51,794 nucleotides of DNA from Bacteroides sp. (GTDB lineage: Bacteria; Bacillota; Clostridia; Lachnospirales; Lachnospiraceae). The notes below the pieces were generated by a model, which saw only the letters and a list, made by a program, of their open reading frames with translations, ran no database searches and had not been told where the DNA came from. Position 1 is the stretch's first letter; each line of letters begins with the position of its first letter. The DNA lies in contig JAMPBO010000004.1 of NCBI GenBank assembly GCA_023666705.1, positions 1 to 51,794 on the forward strand, read 5' to 3'. The position numbers were made by a program, and so were the translations under genes. Below, piece by piece: positions 8,489-17,356 of the stretch.

Positions 8489-8517
8489 ATTATATCAAAA
8501 AAACTCTGATTCGACAA
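8489..8517 (-). promoter_or_regulatory. Sigma-A promoter of tRNA-Pro
   Basis: On the minus strand, -35 TTGTCG (8512-8517), a 17-nt spacer and -10 TATAAT (8489-8494), about 16 nt before the tRNA 5' end. Confidence 0.75.
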
Positions 8518-8530
8518 TCCTTTTTTTGCC

Positions 8531-8563
8531 ATGTCCATGCTATGTCCGTGCTATGTCCGCACT
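8531..8563. repeat. 3 x 11-bp tandem repeat
   Basis: Three head-to-tail copies of ATGTCCRTGCT (8531-8541, 8542-8552, 8553-8563; the last reads ATGTCCGCACT) lie just after the stop codon of the TIR gene, before the tRNA promoter. No function is evident; too short and spacer-free for CRISPR. Confidence 0.6.
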
Positions 8564-8567
8564 GCTT

Positions 8568-11081
8568 TTAAAATATACTTTTTATGTCCATTTGAAGCAA
8601 TTCGTCCGTCGTATAAATTGGAAGCTGATATACGGCATCCGACGTACCCACGATAAGTCTGTTATTTTCCTTGTCAACCGCAATCAAATTTTCTATTTTT
8701 GCAGTCGCCCTATAGCTTCCATCCAGACAATAGCCTGCCGTTTCACCTGCAACGTAAATACTTCCCTCCTGATCTGTTCCAAGATATTTTGTCATTTCAC
8801 ACCCAATGTCACTGATGCTTGACAAAAGACTCATATCAGATACGTTGTATACCTCCATCGTCATATCGGAATAGGATACAAATGCCACAGACTTATCATC
8901 AGAATACAAAATATGTGTTACGAGGACCGCACGCTCAAGTCCCAGCTTACCCGCCTCCGCTATATAATAGTCCTGACTTTCCTTCTCCGCAGACTCCGCT
9001 GGAAAATCATCCTCACACGGCTGCAAATCCAGTCCCTTGCTTGCATTGTAAACCGTAACCCTGCTGTCGCCATACGGAAGCACCAACGCACCGCTTGCAT
9101 ATGACTCATACACAGCCACATGCTGTGCCTTACATTCAAATATGTAATCCCGCCAGATATAATTCTTTTGTTCAGGCATCAGAACGCCCTGCCTTCCACT
9201 GCTTATAAAGAACATAAACAAAGGCGTATTGTCATAGCTCTGAACCTTAACAATGTCTGCATTGAGCGGAAAGTTTCCTGTCCTTGCACCTGTTTTCTCA
9301 TTTATCAACAAAATTTCTGTTGCAGAGTAAAGCACAAATTCCTTTGCGTCCTCTGCATAAGATATACATAAGGAGTCGGCAAAGCTTCCGTCAAGGTCTG
9401 ACTCCCACAAAACCTCTCCCTTTGATACGTTATATGCCGTCAGGTGAACCGCCCGCTCCAACGCCTGTACGGAACGCTTTCCCGTGAGAATATATGCAAT
9501 TTTCCCCTTGAAGCCCACATCCAATATGTCCTCATAAGGAACGGGCAGGGATGCATATTCCTTTCCATTTTTCATATTCACAAAATGAAGCACTGCAGAA
9601 CCTGACACAGCAGGGAGTTCCTCTGCGTCTCCAGCCGTTGCAGATATATCCGGTTCGCCCGCTGTTTCCCCGTACATCATAATGTTTTTATCAGAAAAAT
9701 AGCATTTCTCGCTTATGGCGTGTCCGTTTGCTACGGAGCATTTATACATCTGCTTTAATGTATTTGCATCATAAATTGTGTAATCATACCAGTTTTTTAC
9801 AACCAGATACTCTCCCTTTTCATTGGAAAAAATTGCAAGTGCAGAGCCTTCCTCTATGGTTCCCACAGCCTTTTTTTCTGATATGCTATACACCTTTATT
9901 GTATTTTCGGTTGTCCGGTAAGCAAACCGGTCCGTATCAAGAAATGCCATATGCCGTTCCGTAAAATATGTATCTGTATCAGTCAATGTGTCAAGCAGTG
10001 TCTGCGTTTCAATATCCCAAACCATCAAAGCTCCCATATTGTCATGCGTGACAGCGGTTTTTCCATCAGGCGACACTAAAAGGCAATCAATGGTTCCCGA
10101 CGCCGTAAGCTGATACCTTGCCTTCATCACATTGCCTGAATCATATACATGCATACTTTCCGTAAGTGCATATTTTGCCTCGGCAGTGTAAGGCATTTTA
10201 ATTCCATCGTACTCCGACAATGCCTGTCTCGCCGTAATAATCGCACTTTCCCTGTCTCCCGCTTCCAAAAAGGTAAGGGATTTTTCTGCTAAATTTTTCG
10301 CCTGCTGCTCCAGCAGCTTTTGGTTTTGTGCCTGGATTTCATCCGCCTGTGCCTCAATCTCGTCTGCCTGTGTCTCAATCTGTTCCTTTTGTTTTTTTAT
10401 GTGAAGTGCGGCAGCCGTACTAAAGGCTCCGATAGCCAGACAAAGTATCGCCGCAATAAATGAAACCGTTGCAATCTTTTTTAGCTTCCGCTCCCTGTGT
10501 CTTTGCCTTAAGTCATCATAAGAAACCCCGAACATAGGGGCAAGAAGGCGTAGTATCTCAGACCTTAACGCCTTTAACATTCCTTTTTTGCCATCCTGCG
10601 AACGCACATCCGCCGCAAGAGGCTCCAAGGCTTTTCTGTTTACTCCCTGCGTACCGTCAGGGTAATAAAAATATTCATCCTCATAAAGAAGTGCCTCGGG
10701 AAATGACTCCTCAGGCTCTCCCTCTACCAAAACGGCAAAGATGTTTTCCCTGCCATGGTAAGAAATAAAGGTTTCTATCTCTTTTTGGCACCATACGGAC
10801 TCCTTCAGTCTCGGAGAGCATATTACAATCAGGTACTCTGACTGTATCAGTGCCTTCACAAGCGGGTCCTCCAGATTGCTTGTGAGCGGAAGCTCATCCT
10901 TGTCACGAAATACCCGTTCAATTTTTGTTCTGGATGCCTTGCCTGCTTTTATAATGCTTTTGGGTGGCTTAAATGCCTCAAGCTGCTTGTGGAGATTTTC
11001 CGCAATAAATTTGTCAGGCTCCGAATGCCGGTAGCTTATAAATGCATCATAGGTATATTGTCTGTTTTCATTCTCCTTCAC
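8568..11081 (-). CDS. TIR domain - transmembrane - coiled coil - WD40-like propeller protein
   Basis: 837 residues. Residues 9-190 form a bacterial TIR domain: YDAFISYRHS (11-20), FRDKDELP (58-65) and CSPRLKESVWCQKEIE (88-103), with E101 at the position of the catalytic glutamate of NAD-cleaving TIR domains. Residues 203-225 are one transmembrane helix. Residues 229-265 are a coiled coil of QADEI(E/Q)AQ repeats. The rest is a beta-propeller-like region with at least one clear WD40-type blade (PDGKTAVTHDNMGALMVWD). The TIR is predicted to be cytoplasmic and the propeller outside the membrane. The start codon overlaps the stop of the upstream DHH gene by 4 nt (ATGA), so translation is coupled. 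Candidate roles are an NADase or signalling sensor, for example in phage defence; this is inference. Confidence 0.85.
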   Translation of the reverse strand: MKENENRQYTYDAFISYRHSEPDKFIAENLHKQLEAFKPPKSIIKAGKASRTKIERVFRDKDELPLTSNLEDPLVKALIQSEYLIVICSPRLKESVWCQKEIETFISYHGRENIFAVLVEGEPEESFPEALLYEDEYFYYPDGTQGVNRKALEPLAADVRSQDGKKGMLKALRSEILRLLAPMFGVSYDDLRQRHRERKLKKIATVSFIAAILCLAIGAFSTAAALHIKKQKEQIETQADEIEAQADEIQAQNQKLLEQQAKNLAEKSLTFLEAGDRESAIITARQALSEYDGIKMPYTAEAKYALTESMHVYDSGNVMKARYQLTASGTIDCLLVSPDGKTAVTHDNMGALMVWDIETQTLLDTLTDTDTYFTERHMAFLDTDRFAYRTTENTIKVYSISEKKAVGTIEEGSALAIFSNEKGEYLVVKNWYDYTIYDANTLKQMYKCSVANGHAISEKCYFSDKNIMMYGETAGEPDISATAGDAEELPAVSGSAVLHFVNMKNGKEYASLPVPYEDILDVGFKGKIAYILTGKRSVQALERAVHLTAYNVSKGEVLWESDLDGSFADSLCISYAEDAKEFVLYSATEILLINEKTGARTGNFPLNADIVKVQSYDNTPLFMFFISSGRQGVLMPEQKNYIWRDYIFECKAQHVAVYESYASGALVLPYGDSRVTVYNASKGLDLQPCEDDFPAESAEKESQDYYIAEAGKLGLERAVLVTHILYSDDKSVAFVSYSDMTMEVYNVSDMSLLSSISDIGCEMTKYLGTDQEGSIYVAGETAGYCLDGSYRATAKIENLIAVDKENNRLIVGTSDAVYQLPIYTTDELLQMDIKSIF

Positions 11082-12607
11082 TCAGATACCTCCTTATAGG
11101 TTCTGCCAAATATCTTTTGCTCCACAACATACACATCATGTAAGTCATCGCTTCTGACCGCCAGATAATCTCCCGGTCTGCCCAGCATATACTTTTCCTT
11201 ATCCCATGCGGTAAACACCTTTACCCCCCGTAAAAGCGGCTTTGCGTAAATGTACACCGTTCCGCTTGGGGTACATGTCCTTGCATAGTCTGTCAGAGTA
11301 AGCGTTTCTCCCGTGCTCTTAACCTTGACCGTCGGAACATATTTCATATCCGTGTCACTCTCATATACATATGCCCTGTCCTCCATCTTATAGGAGCGGT
11401 TAAACTTCTCCATACGCATCGGATAAACCTCTCCCCGTATGCCAATCATAACAAGCAGATCCTGCTCCACCACCATATCAACATCCCCCTCAAGGGTTCT
11501 TACGATAATTGGTGTTCCAACCGGAAGCACCTCCCATATATTAACGTAACCGATTGGGAGCTTTTTCTTTTCATACTGCTTCATATCCTTTAGATCTGCA
11601 GTATAATTTTTTGCATAAATCAGGTCAAAGGAATCAAAATATTCCGTCATACGGCTGTTAAAATATGCTTCCGCATGGAGTGTTTTGTGCTGTTGCACAT
11701 ACAGCTTTTTACTGATAAAGCCGCCTGCCTTTTCATAATGCCCGCCGCCTGAACCAATTTGCTCCGTCAAAAAGGCAGCAAGCTCACTTGCGTTTACCTC
11801 CCTGACGCAGGACCTGACCGAAAGCTTGTAGCCGTCTCCAATCTCATTGTATACCACGCAGACATTGATGCAGTCTACCTGAAGCAGAAAGTCACTGATT
11901 AAGCCTAAAATATTGGGATCACACGGCTGTGATTTGATAACGGCAAAACCGTATTCATCATTGAAGCTGTACCTTAGCATGGCAACACCTGCAACTTCAA
12001 GCTCCTTCAACGTCAGATTTGAATTCCGCAGTCTGTTAATCAGGGCTCCGTCAAACTTCACGCTCTCACGTAAATCCTTATCTAACGGATTGTTCAGCTC
12101 GGCAAACTGGTTTGTATCGGTATAAAGCCCATAATATAATGCCGTTCCAAGTCCATCCTCCTCGTTGCTGTCTACGTCATAGCCCTCCTCCAAAAGCAGG
12201 TTCCACACAAGGGTTGCACAGCTTCCCACCCCCGGAATAATATGGCTTTGCTTAATATTGTCAATTTCAATCTGGTGGTGGTCTATCACCGCCACATTGT
12301 CTGCTGCTATGCGGCTTACATTTCCTGCACCATACTGACAGTCAACGGTAATCAAAAGACCGTCCACGTGTAATTCCTGACCCTCACCTGCTCTCAGATA
12401 CTTTACAGGTATATTCAGTTCCTCCACCATCAGCTTCAAATTCGATTTGCTGATTTCATTTCTGCCGCTGTAAACTAAACTGACCTGCTTGCCCTTGTCC
12501 CTAAAATAGCAGTAAAGACCATAGCCTGACGCAAGTGCATCTGCATCAGGATTATCGTGACATTGTATCGTAATCGGATTGTATTGCTCAAGTTCTCTAA
12601 GCTTCAC
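11078..12607 (-). CDS. DHH/DHHA1 phosphoesterase with C-terminal PGDYG-like domain
   Basis: 509 residues. The N-terminus has the DHH-family metal motifs: HDNPDADALASG (17-28), VDCQYG and IDHHQ. A DHHA1 domain with GSGGGHYEKAGGF follows. Family members (NrnA, GdpP, RecJ relatives) hydrolyse short oligonucleotides, pAp or cyclic dinucleotides; the exact substrate cannot be read here. About 150 further residues end in RPGDYLAVRSDD...IFGRTY, resembling the small PGDYG domain. Translation starts at a GTG (12605-12607) with CCTCCC (GGGAGG on the coding strand) 9 nt upstream. Its stop overlaps the TIR start, so nuclease-like enzyme and TIR protein should be made together. Alternative: an unrelated housekeeping nanoRNase that shares a transcript by chance. 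Confidence 0.85.
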   Translation of the reverse strand: MKLRELEQYNPITIQCHDNPDADALASGYGLYCYFRDKGKQVSLVYSGRNEISKSNLKLMVEELNIPVKYLRAGEGQELHVDGLLITVDCQYGAGNVSRIAADNVAVIDHHQIEIDNIKQSHIIPGVGSCATLVWNLLLEEGYDVDSNEEDGLGTALYYGLYTDTNQFAELNNPLDKDLRESVKFDGALINRLRNSNLTLKELEVAGVAMLRYSFNDEYGFAVIKSQPCDPNILGLISDFLLQVDCINVCVVYNEIGDGYKLSVRSCVREVNASELAAFLTEQIGSGGGHYEKAGGFISKKLYVQQHKTLHAEAYFNSRMTEYFDSFDLIYAKNYTADLKDMKQYEKKKLPIGYVNIWEVLPVGTPIIVRTLEGDVDMVVEQDLLVMIGIRGEVYPMRMEKFNRSYKMEDRAYVYESDTDMKYVPTVKVKSTGETLTLTDYARTCTPSGTVYIYAKPLLRGVKVFTAWDKEKYMLGRPGDYLAVRSDDLHDVYVVEQKIFGRTYKEVSE

Positions 12608-12747
12608 CCAAAAATCCTCCCAAAATCATAAATAGTAAGATATACCGAAATACCTGTCTTTATAATATCATAAATACGCTTTGGGCACAAGCCACATTCT
12701 TCTGCATACCGGCAAAGAAACGAATGACATAAAAGTCCTCAATCATT

Positions 12748-12779
12748 CAAATCCGTTTTTCAGCAAATACACTGTTACA
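12748..12779. repeat. Dispersed intergenic repeat, family A, partial copy
   Basis: TCAAATCCGTTTTTCAGCAAATACACTGTTACA-like sequence resembles the right half of the family A repeats at 2215-2310 and 42698-42760 (shared TTTCAGyAAAT..ACTGT.ACA). It follows trpA on the minus strand. The rest of the 12608-12788 spacer holds no gene. TATTAT near 12674 with TTGTGC 17 nt upstream may be a weak promoter for the DHH-TIR pair. Confidence 0.4.
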
Positions 12780-12788
12780 GCTTCGACA

Positions 12789-13565
12789 CTATGATATCGC
12801 CTCCTTCATGCTGCGTACATACTCACTGACATGCGGCACCGCATCCTCACCGTATCTGGCAATTATTTTTACAATTGCACTTCCGACGATAACACCGTCT
12901 GCATGCTGTGCCATCTTTTTTGCCTGCTCCGGATTTGATATGCCAAAGCCGACAGCACACGGAATATCCTTCACCGCCTTTACATGGGATATCATTTCTC
13001 CTATATCCGTGGTAATTTCCGTTCTCGTTCCCGTAACCCCAAGGGAGGAAACACAATATACAAATCCACTTGCATCATTGGCAATCGTTCTGATTCTGTC
13101 GTGTGAGGTCGGTGCAATCAGCGATATGAGGTCTATCCCATATTTCTTACAAATTGGCTCAAACTCATCCTTTTCCTCATATGGAATGTCAGGCAAAATC
13201 AACCCATCCATGCCAATTTCCTTACATGTAGAAATGAACTTTTCGGAGCCGTACGAAAAAACAACATTTGCATAGGTCATAAATGCCATTGGAATTTTAA
13301 CCTTATGCCTGATTTTTCTTACCATGTCAAAAATTTTGTCTGTTGTTACAGTTTCTGCTCCGCCAAGTGCCCTTATGTTTGCCTCCTGTATCACGGGTCC
13401 CTCCGCCGTCGGGTCAGAAAATGGAATTCCAAGCTCTATTAAGTCTGCTCCTGCTTCCACCATTGCATATACGATTTGCTCCGTAACCGCAAGGCTTGGG
13501 TCCCCACATGTAATAAATGGAATAAATGCCTTTCCCTTTTCAAATGCTTTTCCTATGTTACTCAT
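12789..13565 (-). CDS. trpA: Tryptophan synthase alpha chain
   Basis: 258 residues. It cleaves indole-3-glycerol phosphate to indole and glyceraldehyde-3-phosphate, passing indole to TrpB. Signature segments are [11 protein letters not shown], the catalytic Glu in [27 protein letters not shown] and [12 protein letters not shown] start it at ATG 13565 ([11 protein letters not shown]), with GGGGAGGA just upstream. It overlaps the 3' end of trpB by 8 nt, indicating translational coupling. An upstream in-frame start within trpB would add 34 residues unlike the family. Last gene of the trp operon; I see no strong terminator after it. Confidence 0.96.
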   Translation of the reverse strand: MSNIGKAFEKGKAFIPFITCGDPSLAVTEQIVYAMVEAGADLIELGIPFSDPTAEGPVIQEANIRALGGAETVTTDKIFDMVRKIRHKVKIPMAFMTYANVVFSYGSEKFISTCKEIGMDGLILPDIPYEEKDEFEPICKKYGIDLISLIAPTSHDRIRTIANDASGFVYCVSSLGVTGTRTEITTDIGEMISHVKAVKDIPCAVGFGISNPEQAKKMAQHADGVIVGSAIVKIIARYGEDAVPHVSEYVRSMKEAIS

Positions 13566-14742
13566 TGATATCCTCCCCTCTGTAGCGTGCGATTGCCGCA
13601 CAATCCTTGTCACCGCGTCCTGATATATTGATAACCATAATTTGGTTGTTATCCATTGTTTTCGCAAGCTTCATTGCATGGGCAACTGCGTGGGCACTCT
13701 CAATTGCAGGAATGATGCCTTCTATCCTTGACAGATACTCAAACGCCTCCACTGCCTCATCGTCCGTGACAGCCACATACTCGGCACGTCCGATGTCATG
13801 TAAATATGCATGCTCCGGTCCGATTCCCGGATAATCAAGCCCTGCTGAAATTGAGTATACAGGTGCTATCTGTCCGTATTCATCCTGACAGAAATAAGAT
13901 TTCATTCCGTGGAATATTCCAAGCTTTCCCGTGTTGATGGTAGCCGCTGTCTCAAATGTATCAATACCTCTTCCTGCCGCCTCACATCCAATCAGCCTGA
14001 CATCCTTTTCCTCTATGAAATGGTAAAATGCCCCCATTGCATTGGAACCGCCGCCCACACATGCAAGCACCACATCAGGAAGCCTTCCCTCCTTTTCCAT
14101 CATCTGTGCTTTGATTTCCCTGCTGATAACCGACTGAAAATCCCTTACCATCTGCGGAAACGGATATGGTCCCATAACGGAGCCCAGTACATAATGGGTA
14201 TCCTCTATTCTTGAGGTCCACTCCCGAAATGTTTCTGACACTGCATCCTTAAGCGTTGCCGTTCCCAAATCCACAGGATGAACCTTAGCACCCAAAAGCT
14301 TCATCCGGTACACATTTAATGCCTGACGAACCGTGTCTTCCCTTCCCATATAAATTTCACATTCCATCCCCATCATGGCGGCAACCGTAGCCGTGGCAAC
14401 ACCATGCTGTCCTGCACCCGTTTCTGCTATGACCCTTGTTTTTCCCATTCTCTTTGCCAAGAGCATCTGACCGATTACGTTGTTAATTTTATGGGACCCT
14501 GTATGGTTTAAATCCTCCCGCTTTAAATAGATTTTGGCACCGCCCAGATCCTCTGTCATTCTCTTTGCATAATAAAGCCTGCTGGGACGTCCTGCATACT
14601 CGTTCAACATTTCCGTAAGTTCACGGTTAAACTCCCCATCATCCTTATATTTCAAGTATGCCTCCTCAAGCTCGTTCATGGCATTCATCAGGGTTTCCGG
14701 TATATACTGCCCTCCATGTACACCAAATCTTCCTTTCGACAT
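13558..14742 (-). CDS. trpB: Tryptophan synthase beta chain
   Basis: 394 residues. A PLP enzyme that condenses indole and serine to tryptophan. It has FGGGQ-like N-terminal [12 protein letters not shown], the PLP lysine in [25 protein letters not shown], the phosphate-binding loop CVGGGSNA and the C-terminal SGRGDKD. Length and motifs are those of the standard TrpB1 type. It follows trpC after a 167-nt spacer that would be the usual place for trpF; the spacer shows a short CCATTT/AAATGG hairpin but no reading frame I can recognise. GGGAGG lies 7 nt before the ATG. Confidence 0.97.
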   Translation of the reverse strand: MSKGRFGVHGGQYIPETLMNAMNELEEAYLKYKDDGEFNRELTEMLNEYAGRPSRLYYAKRMTEDLGGAKIYLKREDLNHTGSHKINNVIGQMLLAKRMGKTRVIAETGAGQHGVATATVAAMMGMECEIYMGREDTVRQALNVYRMKLLGAKVHPVDLGTATLKDAVSETFREWTSRIEDTHYVLGSVMGPYPFPQMVRDFQSVISREIKAQMMEKEGRLPDVVLACVGGGSNAMGAFYHFIEEKDVRLIGCEAAGRGIDTFETAATINTGKLGIFHGMKSYFCQDEYGQIAPVYSISAGLDYPGIGPEHAYLHDIGRAEYVAVTDDEAVEAFEYLSRIEGIIPAIESAHAVAHAMKLAKTMDNNQIMVINISGRGDKDCAAIARYRGEDINE

Positions 14743-14909
14743 GTTTGTTCCTCCCTTTTCTTAAAATGTACTGTCATTCATTGTTTTTATTTAAATTTTT
14801 CAGGCAATTGCAAAGCTCTGTCTTTTATACAATCCATTTTTGAACAAATGGAGTTTCGCGGTTACCTACAGAAAATCATCTCATGCTTTATGTCAATTTC
14901 CAGTTATAA

Positions 14910-15692
14910 CTATGCCTTACCATTTAAGCTGTCCAACATTGCCTTTTTATCTGCACTTCTCATAAGCGTTTCCCCTATCAGCACCGCATCCGTTTTGTTT
15001 TCTACCAGACGTCTCACATCCTCCGCTGTTTTGATTCCACTTTCGGATACAAATGCAATTTCCTCTGGTACAAGCCGTCTCAGCCTTACCGAATTATCAA
15101 GGTCAACCGTAAAGGTTTTTAAATCCCTGTTGTTGACTCCTATTATTTTTGCATTTGCCTTGAGGGCACGTTCTATCTCGTGCTCATCATGTGCTTCCAC
15201 CAATGCTGACATTCCAAGCTCCTCTGCAATGCTTTGATATTCTGCAAGGGTGCCCTCATCAAGCAGGGAGCATATGAGAAGTACCGCCGAAGCTCCCATC
15301 TGCTTTGCCTGATATATCATGTAGCTGTCAACGGTAAAATCCTTTCTGAGCACAGGCAGGCTGACTGCTTTCGTTATTTCCTGCAGGAAGCTGTCACTCC
15401 CCTTGAAATAAAAGGGCTCCGTAAGGCAGGAGATGGCTGCTGCTCCTGCTGCCTCATAGGATTTTGCTATATCCACATAAGGAAATTCCTCCGCAATAAC
15501 TCCCTTTGACGGGGATGCCTTTTTTACCTCACATATAAACGACATGCCCTGCTTCTTTAACGCCTTATAAAACGGAAACGTATCATTTACAGGCAGTTCC
15601 TCCGCCATGTGCCGCATCTCATGTAAGGAAATTTTCTTTTTTTCAAGTGCAATACGCTCTCTTGTTTTTGCTGCTATCTCGTCTAATATCAT
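14910..15692 (-). CDS. trpC: Indole-3-glycerol phosphate synthase
   Basis: 260 residues. It closes the indole ring from CdRP. Family motifs include FICEVKKASPSKGVI with catalytic Lys and Glu, AISCLTEPFYFKGS, LPVLRKDFTVDSYMIYQA, IGVNNRDLKTF and FVSESGIKTAEDV. The length is that of the synthase alone; it is not a TrpCF fusion, and there is no trpF in the operon. It lies 12 nt after trpD and begins MILDEIAAKTRERI, a typical N-terminus. Confidence 0.96.
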   Translation of the reverse strand: MILDEIAAKTRERIALEKKKISLHEMRHMAEELPVNDTFPFYKALKKQGMSFICEVKKASPSKGVIAEEFPYVDIAKSYEAAGAAAISCLTEPFYFKGSDSFLQEITKAVSLPVLRKDFTVDSYMIYQAKQMGASAVLLICSLLDEGTLAEYQSIAEELGMSALVEAHDEHEIERALKANAKIIGVNNRDLKTFTVDLDNSVRLRRLVPEEIAFVSESGIKTAEDVRRLVENKTDAVLIGETLMRSADKKAMLDSLNGKA

Positions 15693-15704
15693 ATCAATCT
15701 CCTA

Positions 15705-16715
15705 TTAACTGTTCGTTGCACGGATAAACGCCTCAAGCTGTCTTGATGCCGCCCCCGAATCGATTACCGAATTTGCAAGTTCAATGCCCTCATGAATCGA
15801 TATTCCCTTTGTTACATGAAAAGCGGCGGCGGCATTTAACACAACGATATCTCTTTTGGCTCCCTTTTCTTTTCCCTCAAATATATCCTTAATGGTCTGT
15901 GCATTTTCCTCTGGATTTCCGCCCATAAGAGCCGTCTTTTCGCACCGCTTCATCCCAAACTGCTCCGGTGTTATTTCATAGCGTGTGATTTCTCCATCCT
16001 TCAGCTCACATACAAGTGTCGGTGCACTTAAGGATATTTCATCCATGCAGTCCTCTCCATACACAACCATGGCACCTTTTAATCCAAGGTTTTTCAGTGC
16101 CTCCGCTATCGGCTGTACAAGCTCCTCACTATATACACCAAGTAACTGATGGGTGTTGGCAGCAGGGTTGGTCAGTGGTCCAAGTATATTAAATACAGTA
16201 GGAATTCCGATGTCTTTTCTGACAGGTCCCACATACTTCATTGCCGCATGATATTTTTGTGCAAACATAAAGCAAAGGTTTAAATTTTTTAAAATCTCCT
16301 TGTTCTTTTCAGGCTCTACCATTAAATTTACTCCCAAGGCATCCAGACAGTCCGCGGTTCCGCATTTGCTGGATGCCGCCCTGTTTCCGTGCTTTGCGAC
16401 TGCGACACCTGCTGCACTGACCACAAATGCGGCAGCCGTTGATATATTAAATGTGTTGGAGCAGTCACCGCCTGTTCCAACGATATCAATCACATCACGT
16501 CCCTCTCTGTCCACCTTTAATGCAAATTTTCTCATGCCCTCCGCACAGGCAGCGATTTCCTCTACCGTCTCTCCCTTTATGTGAAGTGCACTTAAAAATG
16601 CTCCGACTTGGGCAGGTGTTGCCTCACCGCCCATGATTTCATCCATAACCGCAAGTGCTTCATCCCTCGAAATATCTGTTCCGTTTACTACCTTTGTAAT
16701 TGCTTCTTTAATCAT
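15705..16715 (-). CDS. trpD: Anthranilate phosphoribosyltransferase
   Basis: 336 residues. It transfers phosphoribosyl from PRPP to anthranilate. Diagnostic segments: VGTGGDCSNTFNISTAAAFV (the PRPP/Mg loop), KHGNRAASSKCGTADCLDALG, FMFAQKYHAAMKYVGPVRKDIG and ILGPLTNPA. The start is set at 16715 (MIKEAITKVV) because GGAGG lies 8 nt upstream; a longer frame adds 9 lysine-rich residues with no site before it. It is separate from trpG, unlike the fused enzyme of enterobacteria. Spacing to trpG is 48 nt. Confidence 0.96.
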   Translation of the reverse strand: MIKEAITKVVNGTDISRDEALAVMDEIMGGEATPAQVGAFLSALHIKGETVEEIAACAEGMRKFALKVDREGRDVIDIVGTGGDCSNTFNISTAAAFVVSAAGVAVAKHGNRAASSKCGTADCLDALGVNLMVEPEKNKEILKNLNLCFMFAQKYHAAMKYVGPVRKDIGIPTVFNILGPLTNPAANTHQLLGVYSEELVQPIAEALKNLGLKGAMVVYGEDCMDEISLSAPTLVCELKDGEITRYEITPEQFGMKRCEKTALMGGNPEENAQTIKDIFEGKEKGAKRDIVVLNAAAAFHVTKGISIHEGIELANSVIDSGAASRQLEAFIRATNS

Positions 16716-16763
16716 TTTTTTATCCTCCTTTTTTACATCCATTCATTTAAATTTTCTTTTATG

Positions 16764-17342
16764 TTATTTTGTAGCTTCAATTTTTAAGAACCGTTCCAAT
16801 ATCTGCCGTCCCTGCGGTGTAAGTATGGATTCCGGGTGGAACTGCACGCCGTATACCGGATATTTGATATGCTCCACTGCCATAATCTCGCCGTCCTTTG
16901 TGGTTCCGATAACCTTTAACTCCTTGGGCAGGCTTTCCCGTTTCGCCGCCAGTGAATGATACCTTGCCGCCTGAATACACGGCTCCATCCCTGCAAAGAT
17001 TTTGCTGTCCGTATCCAAATCCACCATGGACATTTTTCCGTGCATCAGCCGCTTAGCATATCCTATCTCGCCGCCAAATGTCTCACATATCGCCTGATGT
17101 CCAAGGCACACCCCAAAGATTGGAATTTTACCTTTAAAATAATCAATTACCTCCTCACATATTCCTGCATCCCTTGGTCTTCCCGGTCCCGGTGAAACTA
17201 TGATATGTGACGGTGCAAGGGCCTCTATTTCCGAAACATCCATCTCATCATTTCTTATCACCTTTATGTCAGCGTTGATATCCCCTACCATTTGAAACAG
17301 GTTGTAGGAGAAGCTATCGTAGTTATCTATCAGCAGTATCAT
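16764..17342 (-). CDS. trpG: Anthranilate synthase glutamine amidotransferase subunit
   Basis: 192 residues. A class I glutamine amidotransferase that supplies ammonia to TrpE. The N-terminus LLIDNYDSFSYNL is typical. The nucleophile is C79 in FGVCLGHQAI, and the His-Glu pair is in QFHPESIL. Oxyanion strand: SPGPGRPRDAG. It lies 14 nt after trpE and is preceded by GGAGGG. In many Firmicutes this subunit also serves aminodeoxychorismate synthase; the sequence cannot tell, but the operon position supports tryptophan synthesis. Confidence 0.95.
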   Translation of the reverse strand: MILLIDNYDSFSYNLFQMVGDINADIKVIRNDEMDVSEIEALAPSHIIVSPGPGRPRDAGICEEVIDYFKGKIPIFGVCLGHQAICETFGGEIGYAKRLMHGKMSMVDLDTDSKIFAGMEPCIQAARYHSLAAKRESLPKELKVIGTTKDGEIMAVEHIKYPVYGVQFHPESILTPQGRQILERFLKIEATK

Positions 17343-17356
17343 GTTTATCCCTCCTT

